Positions 8,986 to 16,437 are shown, counted from the first letter of the stretch. The stretch: DNA of 64,000 bases from Gramella jeungdoensis (GCF_023805255.1 NZ_JAMSCK010000003.1:310001-374000), one strand, 5' to 3'. Translations and numbers: made by a program. The notes: generated from the letters alone by a model not told the origin.

Positions 8986-9729
8986 TTAATCATCTTCTTC
9001 ATCCTCATCGTCGTCATCTCCATTCCCATCTTCCTGACTAAGAAAATTCCCTTCCTGATCAAATTTCAGCTCTACTCCATTATTAAGAGTAACTTCATAA
9101 CCCTCATCTTCCCTTTCGGCTTCGATGATCGTATTATCAGGATAATTTTCGGCTATATAATCAAGGATTGTTTGTGGTAGCTCGGCTGGGTCAATATCTT
9201 CTTCATCCTCCCCTTGGTCATCGTCATTTTCATCCTGCGCCTGACCTAGAAAATTACCATCTCCATCAAAAATGAGTTCCACATCATTCTCCAATTCAAC
9301 TTCATAATTTCCATTATTTTCCAATTCAGCCTCTTCTATATCTACACCAGGATAATTATCACTTATAAAATCCAGAATATTCTGAGGTAATTCAGAGGGG
9401 GCTATGTCTTCATCACCAAATTCATTTTCATCGTTATCAACACCTAAAAATTCTCCCTGGGAGTTAAAGATCAATTCAGTACCGTCGCTAAGCTCAATCT
9501 CATAATTCTGATTATCCTCAATTTCAGCTTCAATAATTGTGAGGCCTGGATAGTTATCAGTTATATAATCCAGAATATTTTGAGGTAAGGTGGAAGTTCT
9601 TACATGCGCATCGGCCGAAAAAGCCATTCCATTCAGGTCTGGCTTCACTGAATCTTCATTTTCGGAACACGCCTGAAGCAGAAGAAATATAAATAAAACT
9701 CCGGGTAAAATTCGATATGCTTTCATCAT
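8986..9729 (-). CDS. Acidic lipoprotein with three tandem PepSY-like domains
   Basis: 247 residues with a lipoprotein signal (LLLQA-C, Cys21). Three repeats of about 60 residues each begin LPQNILDYI/FI or LPQTILDYI and contain NYP, EAE, YEV/YEI and a GNFLG or GEFLG end; this is the PepSY-like (DUF2874) pattern, structurally related to beta-lactamase inhibitor proteins. The linkers and the C-terminus are very rich in Asp and Glu, which would make the protein strongly negative and possibly cation-binding. Domain family is from recall; function unknown. It ends with its own terminator. Confidence 0.78.
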   Translation of the reverse strand: MMKAYRILPGVLFIFLLLQACSENEDSVKPDLNGMAFSADAHVRTSTLPQNILDYITDNYPGLTIIEAEIEDNQNYEIELSDGTELIFNSQGEFLGVDNDENEFGDEDIAPSELPQNILDFISDNYPGVDIEEAELENNGNYEVELENDVELIFDGDGNFLGQAQDENDDDQGEDEEDIDPAELPQTILDYIAENYPDNTIIEAEREDEGYEVTLNNGVELKFDQEGNFLSQEDGNGDDDDEDEEDD

Positions 9730-9889
9730 TATTCGGTTTAATTTGCCTTAAAATAACGGCAAGAAATCCATTACATTGTTTGAATTAACATTCAATATAT
9801 TTTAAAAAGAGGATACTGGGTTTTTCTTTTCCTTAATTTTAACATATACAAATGAAAATCAACACTTTAAATAATTTCAAAAAACAAAA

Positions 9890-9915
9890 AAACCAGCCTT
9901 TTTCAAGACTGGTTT
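9890..9915 (-). terminator. Hairpin terminator of the response regulator operon
   Basis: AAACCAG pairs with CTGGTTT, with an inner CTT/AAG pair, and is followed on the minus strand by a T-tract. It is the distal part of repeat copy A. Confidence 0.75.
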
Positions 9916-9990
9916 CACTTTGATTTTGCTCCTCAGTCCCGATAGCTATCGGGAGGGCTTCCTTCGACTGCGCTCAGGATAAACTTCTCG
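9890..9990 (-). repeat. 101-bp terminator-linked repeat, copy A
   Basis: Same length and about 90 percent identical by eye to 13543-13643. Elements in order on the plus strand: hairpin (9890-9915), a variable spacer, GCTCCTCAG, the perfect 16-base palindrome CCCGATAGCTATCGGG (9938-9953), AGGGCTTCCTTCGACTGCG and CTCAGGATAAACTTCTCG. It lies downstream of a minus-strand gene. Confidence 0.85.
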
Positions 9991-10079
9991 TCCAATTCAG
10001 TTTCAACAAAAACCCACATAGATTTTTTGAATAATATCTGCGCTAAAATCTATTAAAAATGGAATGCCTAGCTTAGATA

Positions 10080-10490
10080 TCAGGCATAATGATTTATATG
10101 TTTTGATATGATATTTTTTAAATTATCTGCCTTTAAGGGCTTTACAATATAATCTTCCACAAAATCATAAGCAGAGGCTTTTTCCTTATCTGAGGGATCG
10201 ACTGAAGATGTGACAATATAAATAATAATGTCTTTGCTTTTTTCCATTTTTTGTAATTCATCCAGAAACTGCCAACCATCCATTACAGGCATATTAAGAT
10301 CTAGAAAAATAAGATTTGGAATACTTCTATTATCTATTTTTGAAGCCTTTTTCAGATCTTTTAATGCTTCTCTTCCATTCTCACATATTTTTACGTCTTC
10401 AAAAGCATCCAACGACCTCATTATTCGCCGCATATAGTAGAGAAAAATAGGATCATCATCGACAATCCAGGTACAATCAATTTTTTTCAT
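10080..10490 (-). CDS. Single-domain response regulator
   Basis: 136 residues consisting only of a receiver domain. The acidic pocket (DDD near residues 11-13), phospho-acceptor Asp in LIFLDLNMPVMDG (about residue 63), conserved Thr/Ser in IVTSSV and Lys in VKPL are present. No DNA-binding output domain, so it likely signals by protein contact, like CheY or Rcp1-type regulators. Its start overlaps the histidine kinase gene by 14 bases, so the kinase is the obvious phosphodonor. Confidence 0.9.
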   Translation of the reverse strand: MKKIDCTWIVDDDPIFLYYMRRIMRSLDAFEDVKICENGREALKDLKKASKIDNRSIPNLIFLDLNMPVMDGWQFLDELQKMEKSKDIIIYIVTSSVDPSDKEKASAYDFVEDYIVKPLKADNLKNIISKHINHYA

Positions 10491-12306
10491 ATTTAAAAGA
10501 TATGGTAAACCGTGAGCCTTTGCCTACCTTGCTTTCTGCTTTTACTTTGCCCCCCACAGCTTCGATTTGATTCTTAGTTATAAACAATCCTATACCCCTG
10601 GAACTCTTCCCTTTATGAAAGGTTTTATACATTCCAAAAATTTTATCTGAATTCTTATTAAGGTTTATTCCTACTCCGTTATCCTCAATAATCAAATTAA
10701 TATACCCATTATTTTTTTCAGCCTGAAATCTTACCCGGGGTTGTCTTTTTACAGATCGGTAATTAATAGCATTAGTTGCAAAGTTTAGGATAATACTTTC
10801 AAGATAGGAAGGAATGCAAAGAACCTCATAATCCCCTGGTATTTCATTCTCGATTAAAACATCATACTTCTGAATTAAAGCACTAATCGAATCCATCGTA
10901 TTATTAACAGCATGACGTAAATTTAGGGCTGTGAGTTTCTTCTCGGTAGTAGTATTAATTAATGAAACCTCATTCAAATGATTTATAGTTTCGCTTAATC
11001 TTTTAGAAGCAGCAACAAGCATCTCCATTAATTCATTCCTTTTTTGCTCTGGATAATCTTCCAGATAAAGATCTAACAACATTTCAATGTTTCCTGAATG
11101 TGATCTTAAATTATGAGATACTATATGCGCAAAATTTTTAAGCCTTTCATTCTGATCCTGGGTTATAGATAGCATATAAGACAATTTTTCCTCTGCCTTT
11201 TTTTGTCGGGTTACATCACTTATCTGAGAAATAAAATACAATGGATGATCAGAATTATCCCTTACCACGGAAACGGCAATATTCAAATAAATAATTCTGC
11301 CGCTTTTATGTATGGCCCTTTTTTCCAATTGATAACTGTCCTTTTCTCCTTGAATAAGTTTTCCAATTAATTCAATGTCCTTTCCCAAATCATCAGGATG
11401 CGTAACCTCCTGAAACTTAAGTTGTGTAATTTCTTCTTGAGAATAGCCCATAATCTCACAAAGACTTTCATTGGCTCGTATGCATTCCCCTTGTAAACCT
11501 GTAATGGCCATTCCAATAGCCGCATCTTCAAAATTTCTACGAAAAGTTTCTTCACTTATTTCCAACTTTTCTTGTGCCTCTCTGGCTTCGGTTACATCAT
11601 GAAGCGCCACGACGGCACCATCAATTTCTCCTTGTTTATTATAAAGCCTACTACCGGTTACGGAGACAATAACTGGGTCTCCATCCACTGATTTTATGAC
11701 TATTTCGTTTTTTTCAATAACCCCTTCATGGAGCATATTCAGAAGTGGAATTTCATCAGTCTTTAATAATGTCTTACCATCTTTATCGTATAAACTGTAA
11801 TACCTGGCAAGATTTTCCGGTTTCATTTTCCTTTCCGCAAGGCCATGCATATTCCTGGCGGCCTTATTGAATAAAAGCAATTGAGCACTTTTGTCACAGG
11901 CAATTACCCCCGTATTTATACTGTTAAGGACACTTTCTAACAAAAATTCTTTTCTGAAATGGCTTTCAAGTTTTTCTTCTAAAACTGAGCAATTTGCACT
12001 GTGAACAATTATTCCCTTAATTTCTTTTTTATCTTTTTTCCAGCTTTTGCAGCACCATTGTTTAGCTAAGTCACCCCTCTCTTTAATTTCAAAAGAAACT
12101 TCCTTCTCTTCTTTAAGGCAGGACTCCAATCTGGATATTTGTCTATCAGAAATCTCAGGAACCAGATCACTGATTAATTCCCCTTTGCTGCCATCTTCTC
12201 CGGCATATCTATCGTTCCATTTAGGTGAGGCTACCATAACTTTAAGATTATTGTCCAATAAAGCAACAGCTCCTGGAAGCCGTTCTATACAGTTTATTAA
12301 TTCCAT
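10477..12306 (-). CDS. Multi-PAS sensor histidine kinase
   Basis: 609 residues without evident membrane segments. Order: an N-terminal PAS-like region (about 1-110), a second PAS with VTEAREAQEK at its end (about 125-245), a third PAS/PAC domain (about 250-375, NFEDAAIGMAI to FISQISDVT), then a HisKA-type dimerisation helix with His near 397 (IVSHNLRSH) and an HATPase domain with NFATNAI, DNGVGI and RGIGLF. The soluble PAS arrangement suggests a cytoplasmic stimulus such as redox, light or a small ligand. Paired by overlap with the receiver protein downstream. Confidence 0.9.
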   Translation of the reverse strand: MELINCIERLPGAVALLDNNLKVMVASPKWNDRYAGEDGSKGELISDLVPEISDRQISRLESCLKEEKEVSFEIKERGDLAKQWCCKSWKKDKKEIKGIIVHSANCSVLEEKLESHFRKEFLLESVLNSINTGVIACDKSAQLLLFNKAARNMHGLAERKMKPENLARYYSLYDKDGKTLLKTDEIPLLNMLHEGVIEKNEIVIKSVDGDPVIVSVTGSRLYNKQGEIDGAVVALHDVTEAREAQEKLEISEETFRRNFEDAAIGMAITGLQGECIRANESLCEIMGYSQEEITQLKFQEVTHPDDLGKDIELIGKLIQGEKDSYQLEKRAIHKSGRIIYLNIAVSVVRDNSDHPLYFISQISDVTRQKKAEEKLSYMLSITQDQNERLKNFAHIVSHNLRSHSGNIEMLLDLYLEDYPEQKRNELMEMLVAASKRLSETINHLNEVSLINTTTEKKLTALNLRHAVNNTMDSISALIQKYDVLIENEIPGDYEVLCIPSYLESIILNFATNAINYRSVKRQPRVRFQAEKNNGYINLIIEDNGVGINLNKNSDKIFGMYKTFHKGKSSRGIGLFITKNQIEAVGGKVKAESKVGKGSRFTISFKYEKN

Positions 12307-12662
12307 ATATACCTTTCCCTTTTATATTTTTCTGAATGACACCTCTTTTTGATCTTGAAAATATTTTTAAACTAATTGGTATGATAAACTGAATCTTCAT
12401 AAAGATAATGATTTTTAACGAAAAAGCATTTGATCGATTTTTTCACACACTTAAACCTTTGAAATATAGTGTTTTAATATTAAAACAGTTTAAATAAAAA
12501 GCCAAGGTTATAAAAGTAAAACTTACCAGGAATTTAGGTTCAGAGATCTTTAATAAAAGATAAGACAATAATACGTGGTGGAGGTAAATTCTTTCTGCCT
12601 TTTTAAAATTTGGTGGGAAGGGAAAAAGTATAACGGCTTTCTATAAAACTAGCTAAAAAGTT
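12307..12662. other. 356-base intergenic region with a perfect 18-base palindrome
   Basis: A+T-rich region upstream of the histidine kinase and downstream of a small membrane protein gene. It contains the palindrome at 12470-12487. I see no tRNA, clear terminator or ORF. Confidence 0.5.
12470..12487. promoter_or_regulatory. Candidate operator: 18-base perfect palindrome
   Basis: TGTTTTAATATTAAAACA is its own reverse complement and lies about 165 bases upstream of the kinase start. The symmetry suits a dimeric regulator, but A+T-rich palindromes can arise by chance and no partner is known. Confidence 0.35.
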
Positions 12663-13019
12663 CTAAAATTTAAATAGACCAATTGTTTGATTGGCGAGAA
12701 TTTTTGCTAATAAGTACACTATAATTAATAAAAGTATTAAAGTAACCAGAAACAACATCCTGCCGAGATATTTTAAAATTGGTGCTTTGGAAGCGAGTTT
12801 AACCTCCATTTTCTCTAATTCTATAAATCTTTCAACTCCCATATTTAGAGCCAGCTTACCTTTAGTTGTTATGGAATAAGTACCATCTGCATTCAGAACA
12901 ATTAATTTGTAGCTATGCAGGGATTGTAAAATTTCCTTCTCTTTTTTACCGAAATCTTTGGGCGGAATAGGATTATTCTGAAAATAGTTAAGCAATTCTT
13001 GAGGGCCCCAACTCTTCAT
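12663..13019 (-). CDS. Small winged-helix-like protein with C-terminal membrane anchor
   Basis: 118 residues, not recognised as a named family. The first 70 or so residues look like a winged helix (helical start, IVLNADGTYSITTKGKLAL resembling a beta-hairpin wing). Residues about 85-110 form one strongly hydrophobic segment, leaving a short tail outside. A membrane-bound regulator or a partner of the neighbouring signalling genes is possible, but nothing in the sequence proves it. Composition is A+T-rich like the nearby island, yet it lies outside the att repeats. Confidence 0.55.
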   Translation of the reverse strand: MKSWGPQELLNYFQNNPIPPKDFGKKEKEILQSLHSYKLIVLNADGTYSITTKGKLALNMGVERFIELEKMEVKLASKAPILKYLGRMLFLVTLILLLIIVYLLAKILANQTIGLFKF

Positions 13020-13157
13020 TGATTATTAATTTTCAACCAAATACCCGCTAAAATTGAAATTTTCTTAATCTTATTGTTTTAATTTAACATGGTTTTAACT
13101 AATTTAATAGTGTTTTGGCATAATTTCTTTGCTTTTTGAATTAATCATAATATTCAT

Positions 13158-13304
13158 ATGGATTCTTATGCTTCTATTATAATTCTTTCATCTGGTTTTT
13201 TGATTTTCTTAATATTTTATATTTGGACTAGGAGAAAAAGAAAGCGCATTTTAAAGCAACTTGAATATATTAAAAAAGAAACCGGGAAGAACGATATCCA
13301 ATAA
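13158..13304 (+). CDS. Small 48-aa single-pass membrane protein
   Basis: ATG at 13158 opens a 48-codon frame. Residues 5-24 are hydrophobic (ASIIILSSGFLIFLIFYIW), followed directly by a strongly basic stretch TRRKRKRILK and a charged helix; this follows the positive-inside rule for a single-pass protein. It is followed 43 bases later by a perfect 11-pair hairpin terminator, which supports it being a real transcription unit. No family is recognised and coding potential was not tested. Confidence 0.5.
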   Translation: MDSYASIIILSSGFLIFLIFYIWTRRKRKRILKQLEYIKKETGKNDIQ

Positions 13305-13347
13305 CAGATGTACCTTTTTTGCCTCGTTAAATGATCTGTTATATATT

Positions 13348-13374
13348 AAAAGGAGATACTTGCTATCTCCTTTT
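13348..13374. terminator. Bidirectional hairpin terminator
   Basis: AAAAGGAGATA (13348-13358) pairs perfectly with TATCTCCTTTT (13364-13374), loop CTTGC. It ends the small membrane protein unit on the plus strand. Confidence 0.8.
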
Positions 13375-13542
13375 ATTCTTTCTACGTTATTACAATTGAT
13401 TTGCTGACCCCCTTCTTCAATTAAAGGAATTTCCAGATAAAGCCACCTGATGATTTTCTTTTATCCCGGCATGTTTTGAAATGCAATATTTACTTAATCA
13501 TATTTTTCTTAGAAACTTACTATTTGCCAGCATTAAAATAAA

Positions 13543-13568
13543 AAACCAGCCTTTTTCAAGACTGGTTT
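13543..13568 (-). terminator. Hairpin with T-tract in repeat copy B
   Basis: AAACCAG/CTGGTTT stem with a T-tract on the minus strand, identical to the hairpin of copy A. Confidence 0.65.
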
Positions 13569-13643
13569 AGCGTTTTTTTCGCTCCTCAGTCCCGATATCT
13601 ATCGGGAGGGCTTCCTTCGACTGCGTTCAGGATAAACTTCTCG
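13543..13643 (-). repeat. 101-bp terminator-linked repeat, copy B
   Basis: Exact length match to copy A at 9890-9990, with the same hairpin and tail. Differences are confined mainly to the spacer and one base in the central palindrome (CCCGATATCTATCGGG, 13591-13606). In the chromosome before island insertion it would have lain directly downstream of tRNA-Asn and its terminator. Confidence 0.85.
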
Positions 13644-13664
13644 CCCAAACATATTTCAAAATAA

Positions 13665-13692
13665 AAAACCCTTACCTGTCGGTAAGGGTTTT
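13665..13692 (-). terminator. Former terminator of tRNA-Asn, now stranded at the left island end
   Basis: AAAACCCTTACC (13665-13676) pairs perfectly with GGTAAGGGTTTT (13681-13692), loop TGTC, with a T-tract on the minus strand. It directly abuts the truncated tRNA copy, so before integration it ended the tRNA transcript. Confidence 0.85.
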
Positions 13693-13693
13693 A

Positions 13694-13743
13694 AAAGGCT
13701 CCTCAGGTTGGGCTCGAACCAACGACCCTCTGATTAACAGTCA
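13694..13743. repeat. attL: 50-bp duplication of the tRNA-Asn 3' part
   Basis: Identical to 29162-29211 over 50 bases, from AAAGGCTCC to GATTAACAGTCA. It corresponds to the tRNA from the anticodon stem to the 3' end plus five flanking bases. The match stops sharply at both sides. This is the outer boundary of the integrated island. Confidence 0.95.
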
Positions 13744-13855
13744 TTATAAGAATTCTTACCTATTATTTCTATTATTAATATTTCTCTTCATACATGGTAG
13801 GTTTAAGTATTTAGTGTTATTGGTGTTTTCAAATATTAATAGATATTAACAAGGA

Positions 13856-13876
13856 ATGTTTGACCTATGTTTGACC
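13856..13876 (+). repeat. Left copy of a 21-bp subterminal repeat
   Basis: ATGTTTGACCTATGTTTGAC plus C recurs with one change at 29095-29115 in the same orientation. Within it TGTTTGACCTA is tandemly doubled. It is a candidate integrase arm-type binding site, 112 bases inside attL. Confidence 0.6.
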
Positions 13877-14616
13877 TAATTAATCTTTTTTACACTATAA
13901 GTGTCTTTATCAAAATCTAATTCAAGAATCAATGGCCTCTTGCCTATATACTTATTTTCAAGTAATAATTTCACATGAAATAAATCATCTGCTTGCCTTC
14001 TAATATCAATACTATTTTCTACTAATTTGCCCAGGTCAGATAAATAAAAATCTGCATACTCCCTAACAGCAGTTTTAACCTTACTATTAGAAGTAAAGGG
14101 ATGAAAATTTTTAATGGAATCCTTTACAATTTGCTCTTCAATCTTTTTAACAATGCTTTTCTTATCTGTTCTCACAAATGTGTCAGAATATTTTTCATAA
14201 CCATTCTTCAAAATTTCCCTATAAATTTCGATTTGAACTTCCTCTCTGGAGATTTTTTGACTAGAATCAAAATTGAATTTTTCTAATTTCTTTGCATACC
14301 CTGTAGTGTCAAATTGTTGTACTAGTGTATCCTCTCCTATGGCATAAAATCTACTATTTAAAAACCCGAAATTTCTATCATTTGATTCTATTGAGACGTA
14401 TGAACTATCTTCCTCATTCCATGCATAAATTGTGGAGTCTACAGCCTTATTATGGTTGTAAAAACTTATAATTGAGTCATCTTTCACTCTAATTTGAGGT
14501 GCCATAAAATAAGGGTTAGGCTTGAAGTTAGATTGATAATAATATCCGTCAAATTTATTTTTTTCACTACAAGAAATTACAAATAGAGTTAATATTAAAA
14601 CAAGGACCTTTCTCAT
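13876..14616 (-). CDS. Island lipoprotein of unknown function
   Basis: 246 residues with a lipoprotein signal ending FVIS-C (Cys16). No family is recognised. The mature part is rich in Lys, Asp and aromatic residues and looks like a soluble periplasmic or surface protein. Its start lies one base after the stop of the next gene upstream (14618-15118), so the two form an operon, probably transcribed from the divergent control region at 15120-15190 with its two operators. It is the outermost gene of the island on the left, a usual place for cargo. Confidence 0.6.
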   Translation of the reverse strand: MRKVLVLILTLFVISCSEKNKFDGYYYQSNFKPNPYFMAPQIRVKDDSIISFYNHNKAVDSTIYAWNEEDSSYVSIESNDRNFGFLNSRFYAIGEDTLVQQFDTTGYAKKLEKFNFDSSQKISREEVQIEIYREILKNGYEKYSDTFVRTDKKSIVKKIEEQIVKDSIKNFHPFTSNSKVKTAVREYADFYLSDLGKLVENSIDIRRQADDLFHVKLLLENKYIGKRPLILELDFDKDTYSVKKIN

Positions 14617-14617
14617 A

Positions 14618-15118
14618 TTAATTATTTTTTAGTTGGTATAAAGCTCCATAATAGCTGAGTAACTTATCGTAAATCCGAGAGCTATAATCACCCTCAGAAA
14701 AAATTAGCTCAGTTGTATTAAATACAAATTGGTTTTCTCTTTCATCCCAATATAAACTCACATTGGAAGCTGGTTGAGACCATTTGTTTATTAATTTGAA
14801 TTTTTCATCATAACTCAAATTCATATTTATGGAGGTTTCAAAAATTATATATATCCAGTTTAAACTACCCTCCTGACTAAAAACTGTAATGTCTATTTGA
14901 GTTTTATCTGTTGGTTCAAAGAGATTGAATTTATTTCCTATTCCCTGTACAGTTAAAATAACACCATCTAATGTTTTATCTCTAAACTCATCTTTAATAT
15001 CCAATTGGAACTCTTTTAAAACTTGTTTTAAGTCATTTTCTACTTCCGAAACCGAAGCATTTTGACTAAAGTTTAAGAAGGGAATTAGAAACAAAATTTT
15101 AAATAAAAGAATTCTCAT
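14618..15118 (-). CDS. Small secreted protein, YbjN-like pattern
   Basis: Reading from the internal ATG at 15116-15118, the product has 166 residues and a clean signal peptide (MRILLFKILFLIPFLNF, then SQN). An upstream ATG at 15131-15133 would add MTTSN and would place the start inside an operator, so the later start is preferred. The mature part (SLNWIYIIFE, SLYWDERENQFVFNTTEL) recalls YbjN/DUF1790-type proteins, but I would not rely on that. It is the first gene of a two-gene unit with the island lipoprotein. Confidence 0.55.
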   Translation of the reverse strand: MRILLFKILFLIPFLNFSQNASVSEVENDLKQVLKEFQLDIKDEFRDKTLDGVILTVQGIGNKFNLFEPTDKTQIDITVFSQEGSLNWIYIIFETSINMNLSYDEKFKLINKWSQPASNVSLYWDERENQFVFNTTELIFSEGDYSSRIYDKLLSYYGALYQLKNN

Positions 15119-15124
15119 ATTACT

Positions 15125-15144
15125 AGTTGTCATAAATGATAACC
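15125..15144. promoter_or_regulatory. Operator 1 of the island XRE regulator
   Basis: AGTTGTC-ATAAAT-GATAACC: two 7-base arms, inverted, six-base spacer. It matches operator 2 at 15172-15191 and lies just downstream of a minus-strand TATATTTG box at 15153-15160. Confidence 0.65.
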
Positions 15145-15152
15145 ATTTCGAG

Positions 15153-15160
15153 CAAATATA
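15153..15160 (-). promoter_or_regulatory. Candidate -7 box for the minus-strand lipoprotein operon
   Basis: On the minus strand the bases read TATATTTG, fitting the Bacteroidota TAnnTTTG -7 consensus. Start of transcription would fall at the edge of operator 1. No good -33 TTG box is visible. Confidence 0.45.
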
Positions 15161-15171
15161 TACAAACTTTG

Positions 15172-15191
15172 AGTTGTCTTAAATGACAACT
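15172..15191. promoter_or_regulatory. Operator 2 of the island XRE regulator
   Basis: AGTTGTC-TTAAAT-GACAACT, a perfect 7-base inverted repeat with a six-base spacer. It ends two bases before the ATG of the XRE gene, so binding would block that gene and, with operator 1 47 bases away, the divergent operon. Confidence 0.7.
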
Positions 15192-15193
15192 AA

Positions 15194-15409
15194 ATGAGAG
15201 ATGAAACCTTACAGAAAAAAGTAGGTAAACGTATTCAGGAGTTAAGATTACTCAAGAATATCTCTCAACAAGATTTGGCTGCAAAATGCAATTTTGAAAA
15301 ATCTAACATGTCCAGGTTAGAAGCAGGTAGGGTCAACTCCACACTGGCAACTTTGAATAAAATTGCTAATGGACTTGATGTAAATATAATTGAACTATTT
15401 AAATTTTAG
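15194..15409 (+). CDS. XRE-family transcriptional regulator
   Basis: A 71-residue protein that is almost entirely a Cro/C1-type helix-turn-helix: RIQELRLLKNISQQDLAAK, then NMSRLEAGRVNSTLATL as the recognition helix region. Such regulators act as dimers on short palindromes. Two closely matching inverted repeats lie in the 75-base divergent region upstream, the nearer one touching its own start codon, so autoregulation plus control of the lipoprotein pair is likely. It converges with the gene at 15413, only three bases away. Confidence 0.85.
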   Translation: MRDETLQKKVGKRIQELRLLKNISQQDLAAKCNFEKSNMSRLEAGRVNSTLATLNKIANGLDVNIIELFKF

Positions 15410-15412
15410 CTA

Positions 15413-15886
15413 TTATAAAGAAACTCTAAACTGTAAAATTGAATCAGGGTTTTGAGTCCTGTAAAAGGCTTTAATCATTTCCTTGTCAATAAATCCTGAA
15501 TCACACATCATCATTATTTTAATATAAAGATCGGGATAAGTACTCTCCAAAGATTTTGCAAAAGCTAATTTATTTGCATTAATTGAACAATATAAATCCT
15601 CACAAAAATCTTCTCTCCTACTACATGAACACAGAGGAAGCTCCACCTTATCAGGGAAAAATAGACCTATTGTTAGAGATTTAAAGACACTTAAATTTTC
15701 TTCTAATCCTTCCCAGTCCCATTTAGTATAAAACTCCCGTAAGACTGGAACAGACCAGTGTATATTTTTATTTCTTGAAACCCATCTAAAATCCAACTGA
15801 TCTTGATAGGCCTTCAATTCTTCTATGGTGAAAGGGTAAATCTCAGATACTAATTTATTTAATATTTCAAATGAATAATGATTCAA
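15413..15886 (-). CDS. Unknown protein with WSVPVL...KWDW motif and Cys cluster
   Basis: 157 residues. The segment WSVPVLREFYTKWDWEGLEE resembles a repeat seen in uncharacterised Bacteroidota proteins, which often reads lPWS..lie.y..kWDW..Ls.N. Only one good copy is present here, so this is a short version. Residues around 100-116 hold four cysteines (CSCSRREDFCEDLYC), which could bind a metal. No signal peptide or membrane span. Function is unknown; being island cargo next to a regulator and RadC makes a role in host or phage interaction possible but unproven. Confidence 0.55.
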   Translation of the reverse strand: MNHYSFEILNKLVSEIYPFTIEELKAYQDQLDFRWVSRNKNIHWSVPVLREFYTKWDWEGLEENLSVFKSLTIGLFFPDKVELPLCSCSRREDFCEDLYCSINANKLAFAKSLESTYPDLYIKIMMMCDSGFIDKEMIKAFYRTQNPDSILQFRVSL

Positions 15887-15970
15887 TTATCGCTATTATA
15901 ATTAATATTTAAATTTAGTCAGTTCCGAAATTTACCCATTTTAATACAGAAATGAATACTCTTACGTGTA

Positions 15971-16414
15971 TCAAACAATAAGATTCTCATCTAAAAAACT
16001 AAAATAACCCTTAGAGGTGATAATTAAATGGTCCAATACTTTAATATCCAAGTAACTTCCAGCCTTTATCAACTTTTGAGTTAATAGTTCATCAGCTTTA
16101 CTTGGTTTTAAGTTACCACTTGGATGATTGTGAGCAAGTATTATATTGGAAGCATTACATTTAAGGGCTACACTAAAGACTAACTTAGGGTCCACCAATG
16201 TACCTGAAACACCTCCTCTACTAATTGGATAGATGCCTAATACATGATTACTCCTGTTTAGTAAAAGAATTTTAAATTCTTCCTGTAGTTCGATAGTACC
16301 TTTGCTCCAAAAAGAAAGAAAAAGTTTATATGCTATATCACTCCCTGTAATTTTAGTTTTACTGTCATTCCCATTTGAATATGAAACTTGAATTTCACTA
16401 ATAGTATTTCTCAT
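15971..16414 (-). CDS. RadC-like JAB/MPN domain protein
   Basis: The JAMM metal motif is clear: HNHPSG with His95 and His97, followed by a Ser and Asp (KPSKAD, Asp near 108). RadC-like proteins are common on mobile elements and plasmids; despite the name a repair role is unproven. The open frame extends to an ATG at 16448-16450, but that lies in a hairpin (16438-16458) and adds residues foreign to the family. The ATG at 16412-16414 gives MRNTISEIQVSY, the usual family start, and 147 residues. Confidence 0.85.
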   Translation of the reverse strand: MRNTISEIQVSYSNGNDSKTKITGSDIAYKLFLSFWSKGTIELQEEFKILLLNRSNHVLGIYPISRGGVSGTLVDPKLVFSVALKCNASNIILAHNHPSGNLKPSKADELLTQKLIKAGSYLDIKVLDHLIITSKGYFSFLDENLIV

Positions 16415-16437
16415 GGCTATTAAAAATTTAAGCGTAA

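Larger units (their letters stand above)
9730..10079. other. 350-base gene-free region holding repeat copy A
   Basis: Contains the 101-bp repeat (9890-9990) whose hairpin ends transcription of the response regulator gene. The rest (9730-9889) is A+T-rich and probably carries the promoter of the PepSY-like gene. No credible ORF or RNA gene otherwise. Confidence 0.6.

Noticed and set aside
13698-13743. A second tRNA-Asn gene
   Set aside because: Only the anticodon-to-3' part is present; the D arm and 5' acceptor strand are missing and the sequence diverges sharply after 13743. It is the attL copy left by integration.
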